Assembly (NCBI RefSeq): GCF_003634105.1
Contig: NZ_RBIQ01000008.1
Coordinates: 682,001-746,000, forward strand
Reading direction: 5' to 3'
Source of the DNA: Maribacter vaceletii
GTDB lineage: Bacteria; Bacteroidota; Bacteroidia; Flavobacteriales; Flavobacteriaceae
Length of the DNA stretch: 64,000 nucleotides
The position numbers were made by a program, and so were the translations under genes. This document shows, one piece after another, positions 16,535 through 25,133 of the stretch. Each line of letters starts with the position of its first letter. Within the stretch, counting starts at the first letter, position 1. The notes below the pieces were generated by a model. It saw nothing but the letters and a program-made list of their open reading frames with translations. It was not told where the DNA came from and made no database searches.

Positions 16535-17566
16535 TTGGAGTCTACCAAAACATACATAAAACCCTTTTTAGCATTGTCTTTGCTCTTAGTATTATTCTTT
16601 GGAATAAATATTAGTTTAGGTTCTGTTTCTATTCCATTTTCAGATACCATAAGTTCTGTTTTTGGAGGAGAAACTACCAATAACTCTTGGAGTTATATTA
16701 TTTGGAATTATAGAATACCCAAAGCATTTACTGCCATTTTAGTAGGAAGCGGACTTGCCCTAAGCGGCTTATTGATGCAAACTCTTTTTCGTAACCCTTT
16801 AGCGGGTCCTTTTGTTTTAGGCATTAGTTCTGGTGCTAGTTTAGGAGTTGCTTTACTTATTATGGGTTCTTCAATTTTTAGTAGTATTGCTGCTATTAAT
16901 TTAGTGAGTAATGTATCGTTAGCAATTATATCTAGCATTGGTAGTTTTGGGGTACTATTCTGTGTAATTATTGTAGCATCTAGAGTAAAAGATACTATGG
17001 CTTTATTAATTATAGGACTCATGTTTGGCAGTATTACTGCTGCTATAGTAAGTACGTTATCTTATTTTACAAATGCCGAAAAACTACAGCAATATGTATA
17101 CTGGTCCTTTGGCAGTATTGGCAATTTAACTTGGGAACAAGTTACCATTCTATGTGTTATATGTGTGTTAGGGGTTATTTTAAGTATTATTTCTATAAAA
17201 ACACTAAATGCTATGCTTTTAGGAGAAAACTATGCGCGTACTTTAGGTATTAACATAAAAAAAATGAGGTATTTAATAATCCTCGCTGCAGGAATATTAG
17301 CGGGTAGTATAACTGCTTTTGCTGGCCCTATTGCCTTTATAGGCTTAGCCGTTCCGCACTTAACACGACAAATTTTTAATACCACCAATCATAAAATACT
17401 AGTACCAGCTGTTCTAATTTATGGTGCTATTTTAATGTTACTTTGCGATACTGTTGCACAATTACCAAGTTCGGCAAACATTTTACCAATTAATGCTATA
17501 ACCTCTATTGTTGGAGCTCCAGTTGTTATTTGGTTGTTAGTTCGTAAACGAAAAATGATATTTTAA
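16535..17566 (+). CDS. btuC: BtuC-like FecCD-family ABC transporter permease
   Basis: The product is 343 residues with about ten hydrophobic helices, the FecCD/BtuC size. Conserved features are ISLGSVSIPF, WNYRIPKAFTAILVGSGLALSGLLMQTLFRNPLAGPFVLGIS split across helix 2, and AFAGPIAFIGLAVPHLTRQIF, the region that contacts the ATPase. The only usable start is TTG at 16535, one base after the btuF stop. A stop in all upstream codons of this frame excludes a longer form. It should form the inner-membrane channel for corrinoids with BtuD. Confidence 0.87.
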   Translation: MESTKTYIKPFLALSLLLVLFFGINISLGSVSIPFSDTISSVFGGETTNNSWSYIIWNYRIPKAFTAILVGSGLALSGLLMQTLFRNPLAGPFVLGISSGASLGVALLIMGSSIFSSIAAINLVSNVSLAIISSIGSFGVLFCVIIVASRVKDTMALLIIGLMFGSITAAIVSTLSYFTNAEKLQQYVYWSFGSIGNLTWEQVTILCVICVLGVILSIISIKTLNAMLLGENYARTLGINIKKMRYLIILAAGILAGSITAFAGPIAFIGLAVPHLTRQIFNTTNHKILVPAVLIYGAILMLLCDTVAQLPSSANILPINAITSIVGAPVVIWLLVRKRKMIF

Positions 17567-17582
17567 AACTAAAAAAAAGACT

Positions 17583-18377
17583 ATTTATAATCCTAAAAAA
17601 AATACCGTCCTATCTGCTAAAAACCTTAGTATTGGGTACCAAACCAATAAGGAACAAACCCAAATAGGTACTCCTATTAGTTTTTCTGCTAATTCTGGAG
17701 AACTAATTGCTGTTATTGGAGTTAACGGTGCGGGAAAATCTACTTTATTACGAACTTTAGGAGCTATACAAAAAGAATTGTCTGGAGAGCTTCTTATAAA
17801 AGAAAAAAATACAAATACCTACACGCCACAACAATTGGCCTTAGAAATAAGTGTAGTTCTTACAGAAAAGATAGCCTCTAAAAACTTAACGGTATTAGAA
17901 CTGATTGCTTTAGGGAGACAACCATATACCAACTGGATTGGTAATCTTACAGAGAAAGATAAAACAGTTATTAACACTGCAATTAGTAAAGTAGATTTAC
18001 TAGAGTTAAAACATAAAAAATGCTACGAACTTAGTGATGGGCAAATGCAACGTGTTATGATTGCGCGTGCATTAGCGCAAGACACTTCTATTATACTTTT
18101 AGATGAGCCAACCACGCACCTAGACCTCTATCATAAAGCAAACATTTTAAAACTTTTAAAATCAATAACTTACAATACTAACAAAACCATTATTTTTACT
18201 ACTCATGAGATTGAATTAGGTATTCAACTGTGTGATAAAATGTTACTCCTTAATACTACTAACAATCCTTATGGTAGCCCAAACGAATTAATTGAACAAA
18301 AACATTTTAATAGTCTTTTCCCCGAGGATACTGTTACGTTTAATGCCACTACAGCTACTTTTAGAGTTAAAAAGTAA
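17583..18377 (+). CDS. btuD: BtuD-like ABC transporter ATPase, no standard start codon
   Basis: The frame holds a full ABC ATPase: Walker A GVNGAGKST (coded at 17721-17747), a signature of the form LSDGQMQRV, Walker B IILLDEPTTHLDL and the switch His in TTHE. The first ATG, GTG or TTG codon in frame is a TTG at 17778, which lies after Walker A and cannot be the true start. The frame is open from 17559. I place the start at the ATT at 17583, which yields 264 residues, the normal BtuD length. This is an inference; read-through or a frameshift from btuC is the alternative. It supplies energy for corrinoid import. Confidence 0.75.
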   Translation: MYNPKKNTVLSAKNLSIGYQTNKEQTQIGTPISFSANSGELIAVIGVNGAGKSTLLRTLGAIQKELSGELLIKEKNTNTYTPQQLALEISVVLTEKIASKNLTVLELIALGRQPYTNWIGNLTEKDKTVINTAISKVDLLELKHKKCYELSDGQMQRVMIARALAQDTSIILLDEPTTHLDLYHKANILKLLKSITYNTNKTIIFTTHEIELGIQLCDKMLLLNTTNNPYGSPNELIEQKHFNSLFPEDTVTFNATTATFRVKK

Positions 18378-18441
18378 CTTTATTAGTTTGCTAAAAATAA
18401 AAGCAGAACCTTTATCTTTACTTGTATATTTTAAATTTTAA

Positions 18442-19782
18442 ATGAACACATATCTTATTTACATTTTAATTGGTATTATATGCCTTGCTATAGGTTATTT
18501 TTTAGGCAACTACATACAATTGCTTAAAACAAAATCTAGCCATAGTGCATTAGAAGAAAGAGAAAAGCAATTACAAAATAATATTTCTTCTTTAGAAACT
18601 AGCTTGGCTGATGAAATAGAACACAAGAGACATTTACAGCAAGAGAAAGAACAAATGAGTAATCAAATTGTTCGTTACCAGTCTGATATAGAAAATCTAC
18701 AAGAAAAAAACACAGAACAAAAGGCTGAAGTTGAGAAGTTACAAGAAAAATTTACTAAAGAATTTGAAAACTTAGCGAATAAAATTTTGGATGAAAAAAG
18801 CCTAAAGTTTACAGAGCAAAATCAGAAAAACATAAAAAATATACTTTCTCCTTTACAAGAGAAAATACAATTATTTGAGAAAAAAGTTGAGGATAGCCAA
18901 AAAGAAAACATTAGCATACATTCTGCTCTAAAAGAACAGCTTGTTAACCTACAAAGTCAGAATTTAAAAATAACTCAAGAAGCAGAAAACCTAACTAAAG
19001 CACTTAAAGGCGATAGTAAAATGCAAGGAAACTGGGGAGAACTAGTTTTAGAACGCGTTTTAGAAAAATCTGGATTAGAAAAAGACCGTGAGTATAGTGT
19101 ACAACAAAGTTTTACTAGAGAAGACGGTTCTAGAGTGTTACCAGATGTTATTATTAATTTACCCGACGGTAAAAAAATGGTAGTAGATTCCAAAGTTTCT
19201 TTAACTGATTATGAACGATTTATTAATGCAGAAGAAGAGGATAAAGAACGCTTCTTAAAAGACCATTTAAACTCTTTAAAAAGACATGTAGACCAACTAT
19301 CGGCCAAAAAGTATGAAGACCTTTATGCTATGGAAAGTCCAGATTTTGTACTCATGTTTGTCCCTATAGAGCCAGCTTTTGCTATTGCTGTAAATGCAGA
19401 CAATGCACTTTATAATAAAGCCTTTGAACAAAACATAGTAATTGTTACCCCTTCTACCCTATTAGCTACATTGCGTACTATAGATAGTATGTGGAATAAT
19501 GAAAAACAACAACGTAACGCAATTGAGATTGCAAGACAGGCTGGTGCTTTATATGATAAATTTGAAGGTTTTACTAACGATTTATTAAAGGTTGGTAAAA
19601 AAATTGATGAAGCTAAAGGCGAATACAAAGGAGCCATGAACAAACTTGTAGAAGGCCGTGGAAATATAATTACAAGTATTGAAAAGCTTAAAAAAATGGG
19701 TGCAAAAGCTAAAAAATCTATTCCTGAGCCATTATTAAAACGTGCTCAAGAAGACGATTTTGAAGCGCCTAAACTAAACTAA
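18442..19782 (+). CDS. rmuC: DNA recombination protein RmuC
   Basis: The 446-residue product has an N-terminal membrane helix (YLIYILIGIICLAIGYFLG), a long coiled coil (about 30-190, rich in Glu, Lys and Gln) and the RmuC nuclease-like domain: GNWGELVLERVLEKSGL, the DVIINLPDGKKMVVDSKVSL block with the conserved Asp/Asp-x-Lys, and FVPIEPAFAIA. RmuC limits inversions at short inverted repeats in E. coli and is thought to be a membrane-tethered nuclease of the PD-(D/E)xK type. The gene begins 64 bases after btuD and seems a separate unit. Confidence 0.92.
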   Translation: MNTYLIYILIGIICLAIGYFLGNYIQLLKTKSSHSALEEREKQLQNNISSLETSLADEIEHKRHLQQEKEQMSNQIVRYQSDIENLQEKNTEQKAEVEKLQEKFTKEFENLANKILDEKSLKFTEQNQKNIKNILSPLQEKIQLFEKKVEDSQKENISIHSALKEQLVNLQSQNLKITQEAENLTKALKGDSKMQGNWGELVLERVLEKSGLEKDREYSVQQSFTREDGSRVLPDVIINLPDGKKMVVDSKVSLTDYERFINAEEEDKERFLKDHLNSLKRHVDQLSAKKYEDLYAMESPDFVLMFVPIEPAFAIAVNADNALYNKAFEQNIVIVTPSTLLATLRTIDSMWNNEKQQRNAIEIARQAGALYDKFEGFTNDLLKVGKKIDEAKGEYKGAMNKLVEGRGNIITSIEKLKKMGAKAKKSIPEPLLKRAQEDDFEAPKLN

Positions 19783-19808
19783 AAACCATTTTAAAAAATA
19801 CACTAAAA

Positions 19809-20174
19809 ATGAAAAAAATTATAAGCCTAATAGTTATAACTGTGGTAGTTGTATTAGCTGCCTACTATGCTTTTATTTATTATGTTCCTTTCAGCGAAGG
19901 AGTACGCTCTGGAGAACTTATTAAAATTAGCAGAAAAGGGGTTATAGCTAAAACATGGGAAGGAGAAATTAGCCAAGGAATATCTGGCGCACAAATATTT
20001 TCTTTTTCGGTTTTAGATAAAGACAAAGAAGTAATTTCTAAACTAAAAGAATACCAAGGAAAGTATGTAAAACTCCAGTATGTAGAACGTTACGCTACTT
20101 TCTTTTGGTTAGGAGATACTAAATATTTTGTTACTGAGGTAGCATCCGAAAAGTCTCCTCATTTTGGAAATTAA
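19809..20174 (+). CDS. Conserved small membrane-anchored protein
   Basis: The 121-residue product has a single N-terminal hydrophobic segment (IISLIVITVVVVLAAYYAFIYY) and a globular part with conserved-looking GVRSGELIKISRKG, AKTWEGEI and GKYVKLQYVERY. This pattern occurs across Bacteroidetes in proteins of unknown role, which I recall being mislabelled as 6-phosphogluconate dehydrogenase in some records. It carries no dehydrogenase motif. The globular part is presumably periplasmic. It lies between rmuC and the thioesterase, in the same direction as both. Confidence 0.6.
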   Translation: MKKIISLIVITVVVVLAAYYAFIYYVPFSEGVRSGELIKISRKGVIAKTWEGEISQGISGAQIFSFSVLDKDKEVISKLKEYQGKYVKLQYVERYATFFWLGDTKYFVTEVASEKSPHFGN

Positions 20175-20209
20175 AATAAAAAAAATACCAACTTTAGTAT
20201 AACAGCCAA

Positions 20210-20752
20210 ATGAAAAATTATAAAAGTTCTAAAGAATCCAGAGTATCTATTACAGAACTAATGCTACCTGCACACTCTAATTTTAGTGGAAAAGTACATG
20301 GAGGGCATATTTTAAATTTAATGGATCAAATTGCTTTTGCATGCGCTTCTAAACATTCCCAACACTATTGTGTAACAGCATCTGTAAACAAAGTAGATTT
20401 TTTAAACCCTATTGAGGTTGGCGAGCTTGTTACTTTAAAAGCTTCTGTAAATTATACCGGAAGAACCTCAATGGTTGTTGGTGTTCGTGTAGAGTCCGAG
20501 AACATTACTACAGGAGTAAAAAAACATTGCAATTCTTCTTATTTTACAATGGTTGCCAAAGGCCCTAATGGCGAAAACGCTCCAATTCCTGGTTTAGTAA
20601 TTGATACAGAACAAGGTATACGTCGTTTTTCTAGAAGTATTAAACGTAAAGAACAATCTATAAAAAGGAGCTCTAACTTTAAAGCTTCTAAATTTAAAAT
20701 AGAAGAACATATAGAAGAGCTAAATAATGAAAATGTAAAAATAGATTTATAG
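20210..20752 (+). CDS. Acyl-CoA thioesterase, hotdog fold
   Basis: The 180-residue product has the hotdog thioesterase pattern of the YciA/BFIT group: the start SRVSITELMLPAHSNFSGKV, then HGGHILNLMDQIAFACAS with the catalytic Asp on the hotdog helix, and VNKVDFLNPIEVGELVTL. These enzymes cleave acyl-CoA to free fatty acid and CoA in the cytoplasm, usually as trimers or hexamers. The C-terminal extension of about 40 residues is charged and helical. The gene converges on pgl with only 8 bases between the stops. Confidence 0.85.
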   Translation: MKNYKSSKESRVSITELMLPAHSNFSGKVHGGHILNLMDQIAFACASKHSQHYCVTASVNKVDFLNPIEVGELVTLKASVNYTGRTSMVVGVRVESENITTGVKKHCNSSYFTMVAKGPNGENAPIPGLVIDTEQGIRRFSRSIKRKEQSIKRSSNFKASKFKIEEHIEELNNENVKIDL

Positions 20753-20760
20753 GCTATTTT

Positions 20761-21471
20761 TTAAATTTCTTGCGCTGCAGCTGTATCCAAAAACCAAATT
20801 AAATTATTAGATTTTGGAGCAACAAGACTTGCAGGATATTGCTTATAATCTCCTTTTTTGTTTATAATTATATCTACCTTTTCTTTTTTACCTTCTCCTG
20901 TAACTAAAAAAGCAACGGTATCTGCATTATTAATAACAGCTCCTGTTAAAGAAATTCTTTTTTGACCAGAATCTGGGTGTATTGCTACTTCACAAATATT
21001 CTTTGAATCCCATAAATTAATTTCATGAGGAAAAATAGATGCCGTATGTCCATCATCTCCCATACCAAGAATTACTAAATCAAATTTTGGTACGTTATTT
21101 TCTTGTGGTACTACTTTTTTTAGAACTTCGCTATACCTAATCGCCTCTTTAGAAGGAACCTCCTCCCCTTTTATTCTATGTATATTTTCTAGTGGTATGT
21201 TTATTTTGGAAATAAGGTAATCTACCGTCATTTTATAATTACTCTCAGAATCTGTAGGGGCAACGCAACGCTCATCTCCCCAATATAAATGCACACCGCT
21301 CCAATCTATTTTATCTAAAAAATTAGAAGCTAGCTCCTCAAAAACAATTTTTGGCGTACTTCCTCCAGATAAAGCTATATGTGCGGTATTTTTTTCTTTT
21401 ATTAATGTGGCAAGGTAGTTAGAGAAATTTATTGCTACCTCTTGCTTAGTATTGTATATGTATTTTTTCAT
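20761..21471 (-). CDS. pgl: 6-phosphogluconolactonase
   Basis: The 236-residue product contains the sugar-phosphate lactonase motifs: ALSGGSTPKIVFEELA (phosphate binding), LYWGDERCVAPTDSESNY and LGMGDDGHTASIFP with the catalytic His. It hydrolyses 6-phosphogluconolactone to 6-phosphogluconate, the second step of the oxidative pentose phosphate pathway. It lies 35 bases downstream of zwf on the same strand, so the first two steps are co-transcribed. The third enzyme, gnd, is divergent from zwf. Confidence 0.93.
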   Translation of the reverse strand: MKKYIYNTKQEVAINFSNYLATLIKEKNTAHIALSGGSTPKIVFEELASNFLDKIDWSGVHLYWGDERCVAPTDSESNYKMTVDYLISKINIPLENIHRIKGEEVPSKEAIRYSEVLKKVVPQENNVPKFDLVILGMGDDGHTASIFPHEINLWDSKNICEVAIHPDSGQKRISLTGAVINNADTVAFLVTGEGKKEKVDIIINKKGDYKQYPASLVAPKSNNLIWFLDTAAAQEI

Positions 21472-21506
21472 TCTAATGCTTGTTCTGTAATTTTAAAAAT
21501 CTATAA

Positions 21507-23039
21507 CTAACAAATAACACAATAACCAGGATCATCTGCCAAATTTTCACTTGGGTTACGCCATGTTCCTATTCCCTCTATGAGTTCATCTGCATTTTTA
21601 GGCCCCCATGCACCTGCAGAATATCCATGTACTCGTACATCCTTACCATTTTTCCAATAATCTAAAATAGGGTCTACAAAAGCCCAGGCTGCCTCTACCT
21701 CATCTGCTCTAGCATATAAAGTGGCATCTCCTTGCATGGCATCTAACAATAATCTTTCATAAGCTTCCATAACATGAGTTTCTTGCAAACTAGAGTAATA
21801 AAAATCTAAATTAGCGCGCTCTACTTTAAACCCTTGCCCTGGAACTTTTACACCAAATTTTATTAAAATACCTTCGTCTGGCTGTATTCTTATTATAAGT
21901 TTATTAGCTTTATTAAGCATTCCTGAATCCTGAAAAATTTGATGGTGAGGCGATTTAAAATGAATAACTACTTCTGTAACCTTAGTTGGCATACGTTTAG
22001 CTGTACGAACATAAAAAGGGACATCTTTCCACCTCCAATTATCTACAAAAAACTTAATTGCAGCATACGTTTCCGTTTTAGATTCTGGATTAACATCTTT
22101 TTCTTCTCTATATCCTTTTACAACTTCACCGTTAATTTTAGAACTTACATACTGGGCTCTAATTGTATTTTCATTAAGCGTTTTCTCATCTTTCATAATT
22201 CTTAAAGACCGTAACGCTTTTACTTTTTCATTTCTAATCTCCTGCGCATTAGCTGCTATTGGAGGCTCCATTACAATTAAAGAAACTATTTGTAATAAAT
22301 GGTTTTGAAACATATCTCTTAATGCTCCAGAATTATCATAATATCCTCCACGTAATTCTACACCATTGCTTTCTGCATTTGTAATTTCAACATGGTGTAT
22401 ATAATTCCTATTCCAAAGAGGTTCAAAAATGCTGTTAGCAAAACGTGTAACCAAAAGATTTTGTACTGTTTCTTTTCCTAAGTAATGATCTATTCTATAA
22501 ATCTGAGATTCTTTAAAATATTTTTGAATACCTTTATTTAGGTTTTTAGCAGTTTCTAAATCGTAGCCAAAAGGTTTTTCTACAATTAAACGTTTAAAAC
22601 CTTCTGTTTCATCATTAAGTCCTTGTTCTGTTAGGTTTTTTGATATTGCTTCAAACAAACTAGGTGGTGTAGATAAGTAAAATATATAATTATTACCTAT
22701 GCTAAACTCTATATTTAAATCTCCTATGCGTTCTGCTAAGCTGCTATAACTAGTATCATAATTTTCTCCTAAATCTTCATAAAACAAATTCTTAGAAAAA
22801 TTCTCTATTAAGCCAAAGTCTTTAACTGTGGCTTTGTTTTTAAGATATTCACTCTCTAAAACAACTTTTTTCCGAAACGCTTCATCTGTTAAATTACTTC
22901 TACTAACTCCTAGAACAACAAAATTATCTGGAACATGACCGTCTCTAAAAAGATTAAAAAGTGCTGGTACTAATTTTCTAGCTGTTAAATCTCCCGAAGC
23001 CCCAAAAATAATGAGCATCTGGTTTTCTGTCTTGTTCAT
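21507..23039 (-). CDS. zwf: Glucose-6-phosphate 1-dehydrogenase
   Basis: The 510-residue product has the NADP-binding motif GASGDLTARKLVPALF (about 13-28), the active-site motif RIDHYLGKE with the substrate Lys and the catalytic His region, and the C-terminal conserved block RADEVEAAWAFVDPI. Its length matches bacterial Zwf (about 490-510). It oxidises glucose 6-phosphate to 6-phosphogluconolactone and makes NADPH. It is first in a zwf-pgl unit. I found no exact TAnnTTTG in the right place on its strand, so its promoter is not assigned. Confidence 0.96.
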   Translation of the reverse strand: MNKTENQMLIIFGASGDLTARKLVPALFNLFRDGHVPDNFVVLGVSRSNLTDEAFRKKVVLESEYLKNKATVKDFGLIENFSKNLFYEDLGENYDTSYSSLAERIGDLNIEFSIGNNYIFYLSTPPSLFEAISKNLTEQGLNDETEGFKRLIVEKPFGYDLETAKNLNKGIQKYFKESQIYRIDHYLGKETVQNLLVTRFANSIFEPLWNRNYIHHVEITNAESNGVELRGGYYDNSGALRDMFQNHLLQIVSLIVMEPPIAANAQEIRNEKVKALRSLRIMKDEKTLNENTIRAQYVSSKINGEVVKGYREEKDVNPESKTETYAAIKFFVDNWRWKDVPFYVRTAKRMPTKVTEVVIHFKSPHHQIFQDSGMLNKANKLIIRIQPDEGILIKFGVKVPGQGFKVERANLDFYYSSLQETHVMEAYERLLLDAMQGDATLYARADEVEAAWAFVDPILDYWKNGKDVRVHGYSAGAWGPKNADELIEGIGTWRNPSENLADDPGYCVIC

Positions 23040-23339
23040 ATAATTTATTCTAATTATTCCTTTTCAAAAACCCCAAATATCTTTGTATCAAAATATAAGG
23101 GTAAGCTCTTATTTTCATTGCGAAAATTAATCATAATTCTGCAATATAAAATACGTAATGCTGAAATAAATTCCATTATTTACTATTTAAAACAACATTA
23201 ATTTAATAGTTTCAAAAATGTAAATAATATTAAAACTAATTTTTTTCTATTACTTTTGATTTTACTATTTATTTAGACGATAAATAGCAACACAACAAAC
23301 AAAATATTTTATTTAAGGGCATAGATTAAATTAAAACAA
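23040..23339. other. Intergenic region between zwf and gnd
   Basis: This 300-base divergent gap is very AT-rich. It holds a plus-strand -7 match at 23251-23258 for gnd and a second match, TATCTTTG, at 23078-23085, too far from gnd to be the main one unless the leader is long. I saw no tRNA, small ORF or strong hairpin. Confidence 0.5.
23251..23258 (+). promoter_or_regulatory. Probable -7 element for gnd
   Basis: TACTTTTG matches TAnnTTTG exactly. It lies about 80 bases before the gnd ATG. No clear TTG is seen at -33. Confidence 0.45.
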
Positions 23340-24743
23340 ATGGGAAAAGCATACGATTTTGGATTAGTAGGATTAGGAGTTATGGGTCGTAACTTTATAT
23401 TAAATGTTGCAGATAATGGTTTTTCTGCTTTTGGACACGATTTAGATACCGAAAAAGTAACTGCTTTACAAAAAGAAGGAGGCGATACTAATAAAGTTGA
23501 CGCTTCTACAGATACTGCAACTTTTGTAAATGCTCTTTCCTCTCCAAGAAAAATAATGTTGTTAGTACCTGCTGGAAAAATTGTAGATAGTGTTATTGAA
23601 GGTCTAATACCTCTTTTAGATAAAGGAGATATTATTATAGATGGTGGAAACTCTTTCTTTACAGATACAGACCGTAGAGATGCTTACTTAGCAGAAAAAG
23701 GAATCCATTTTTTTGGCTCTGGAGTTTCTGGAGGCGCTAAAGGTGCTCGTTTAGGGCCTAGTATTATGCCTGGAGGTAATAAAGAAGCTTACCAACACGT
23801 TAAGCCTATTTTTGAAGCAGTTTCTGCAAAATATAAAGGAGAACCTTGTGTTGCTTATTTAGGACCCAAATCTGCTGGAAATTATGTAAAAATGGTGCAT
23901 AATGGTATAGAATATGGCTTAATGCAATTGACTTCCGAAATTTATGATATTCTTAAAAAAGGTGGTAATTACACCAATGCAGAATTACACCAAACGTATT
24001 CTAAATGGAATGCAGGCAGACTTCAATCTTTCTTAGTAGAAATTACTTCCGAAATTTTAAATAAAAAAGATGATTTAGCAGATGGAGATTTAGTGGATAA
24101 AATTTTGGACAAAGCCAAGCAAAAAGGTACTGGAAAATGGACTAGCCAAAATGCAATGGATTTAGGTATACCAGTACCATCTATAGACGTTGCGGTAAGC
24201 ATGCGAGAAATCTCTGCCTTAAAAGAAGAACGCGTTAAGGCCGATGTTTTATATGATAGGCCTACTGTTACTCTAATGGACAAAGAAAAACTAGAAAAAA
24301 TTACTGAAGAGGCTTTATACTTTTCTTTCATTATAACATATGCACAAGGCTTACACCAATTAGCAGATGCCTCTAAAGAGTATGGTTATAAATTAGATAT
24401 AGCAACTATAGCCAAAATTTGGCGTGCAGGATGTATTATTAGAGCTGGTTTATTAGCAGATATTACAGAAGCTTTTAACTTAGATAAGGAGTTACCTAAC
24501 TTACTACTTTCTCCTTCTTTTATACAAAAAGTACAAAGTACCGTAGGTTCTGCTAGAGAGTTAGTTTCTTATGCAGCTGTAAATGGTATTCCTTTACCAG
24601 GACTATCTAATTCTTTAACTTATTTTGATGCCTATACCTCTAACCGATTACCTTTAAATTTAATACAAGCGCAAAGAGACCATTTTGGTTCTCATACCTA
24701 TGAAAGAACTGATAAAGAAGGTATTTTTCATACAGAGTGGTAA
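23340..24743 (+). CDS. gnd: 6-phosphogluconate dehydrogenase, decarboxylating
   Basis: The 467-residue product is the long, dimeric-type Gnd. It has the NADP-binding start LVGLGVMGRNFILNVAD (about 10-26), IIDGGNSFFTDTDRR, the substrate motif GSGVSGGAKGARLGPSIMPGG and the catalytic Lys/Asn region YVKMVHNGIEYGLMQL. It converts 6-phosphogluconate to ribulose 5-phosphate and CO2 with NADPH production. Together with zwf and pgl it completes the oxidative pentose phosphate branch in one locus, although gnd is on the opposite strand. A GIY-YIG-like gene follows 21 bases later. Confidence 0.96.
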   Translation: MGKAYDFGLVGLGVMGRNFILNVADNGFSAFGHDLDTEKVTALQKEGGDTNKVDASTDTATFVNALSSPRKIMLLVPAGKIVDSVIEGLIPLLDKGDIIIDGGNSFFTDTDRRDAYLAEKGIHFFGSGVSGGAKGARLGPSIMPGGNKEAYQHVKPIFEAVSAKYKGEPCVAYLGPKSAGNYVKMVHNGIEYGLMQLTSEIYDILKKGGNYTNAELHQTYSKWNAGRLQSFLVEITSEILNKKDDLADGDLVDKILDKAKQKGTGKWTSQNAMDLGIPVPSIDVAVSMREISALKEERVKADVLYDRPTVTLMDKEKLEKITEEALYFSFIITYAQGLHQLADASKEYGYKLDIATIAKIWRAGCIIRAGLLADITEAFNLDKELPNLLLSPSFIQKVQSTVGSARELVSYAAVNGIPLPGLSNSLTYFDAYTSNRLPLNLIQAQRDHFGSHTYERTDKEGIFHTEW

Positions 24744-24764
24744 TTAAAGGTATTTTTATACACA

Positions 24765-25115
24765 ATGCCAAAAGCAAAATATCATATTTATGTAATTGAA
24801 CTTTCAAAAAAAGTATATACAGAAAATAGAAAGTTTAGAGAAGCTAATCCGCAATTTAATGGTGTTTTAGAATGCTTATATGTTGGTATGACAAGTAAAA
24901 CCCCTAAAGAACGTTTTGAACAACACAAAACAGGACATAGGAACAAGAAGGGCTATAAAATATCGGCTTCTATTGTAGAGAAATATGGCATGTATTTAAG
25001 AGGCAGTTTATACCAGCATATTGCTCCTTTAGAAACTAGAGCTGCTGCATTAAAAATGGAAGAAGCTTTAGCCTTAGAATTACGAAGAAAGCGTTATGCT
25101 GTTTGGTATAATTAA
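24765..25115 (+). CDS. GIY-YIG-like nuclease domain protein
   Basis: The 116-residue product shows a GIY-YIG-like arrangement: HIYVIEL near the start in place of GIY, then CLYVGMTSKTPKERFEQHKTGH with YVG in place of YIG and a conserved Arg one helix later, and the late KMEEALALELRRK helix that would carry the catalytic Glu. About 25 residues are inserted between the two strands, more than usual for UvrC/SLX1-type domains. It could be an active nuclease or a degenerate relative. It follows gnd by 21 bases and is probably co-transcribed; no functional link to gnd is evident. Confidence 0.6.
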   Translation: MPKAKYHIYVIELSKKVYTENRKFREANPQFNGVLECLYVGMTSKTPKERFEQHKTGHRNKKGYKISASIVEKYGMYLRGSLYQHIAPLETRAAALKMEEALALELRRKRYAVWYN

Positions 25116-25133
25116 AACCTATTTAAAAAAACT

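Noticed and set aside
17778-18377. A 199-residue ATPase ORF starting at TTG 17778
   Set aside because: It would lack Walker A, which is encoded in the same open frame just upstream; the real gene must begin earlier.
23078-23085. TATCTTTG as a gnd promoter
   Set aside because: It would make a leader of about 250 bases, and a closer -7 match exists at 23251.
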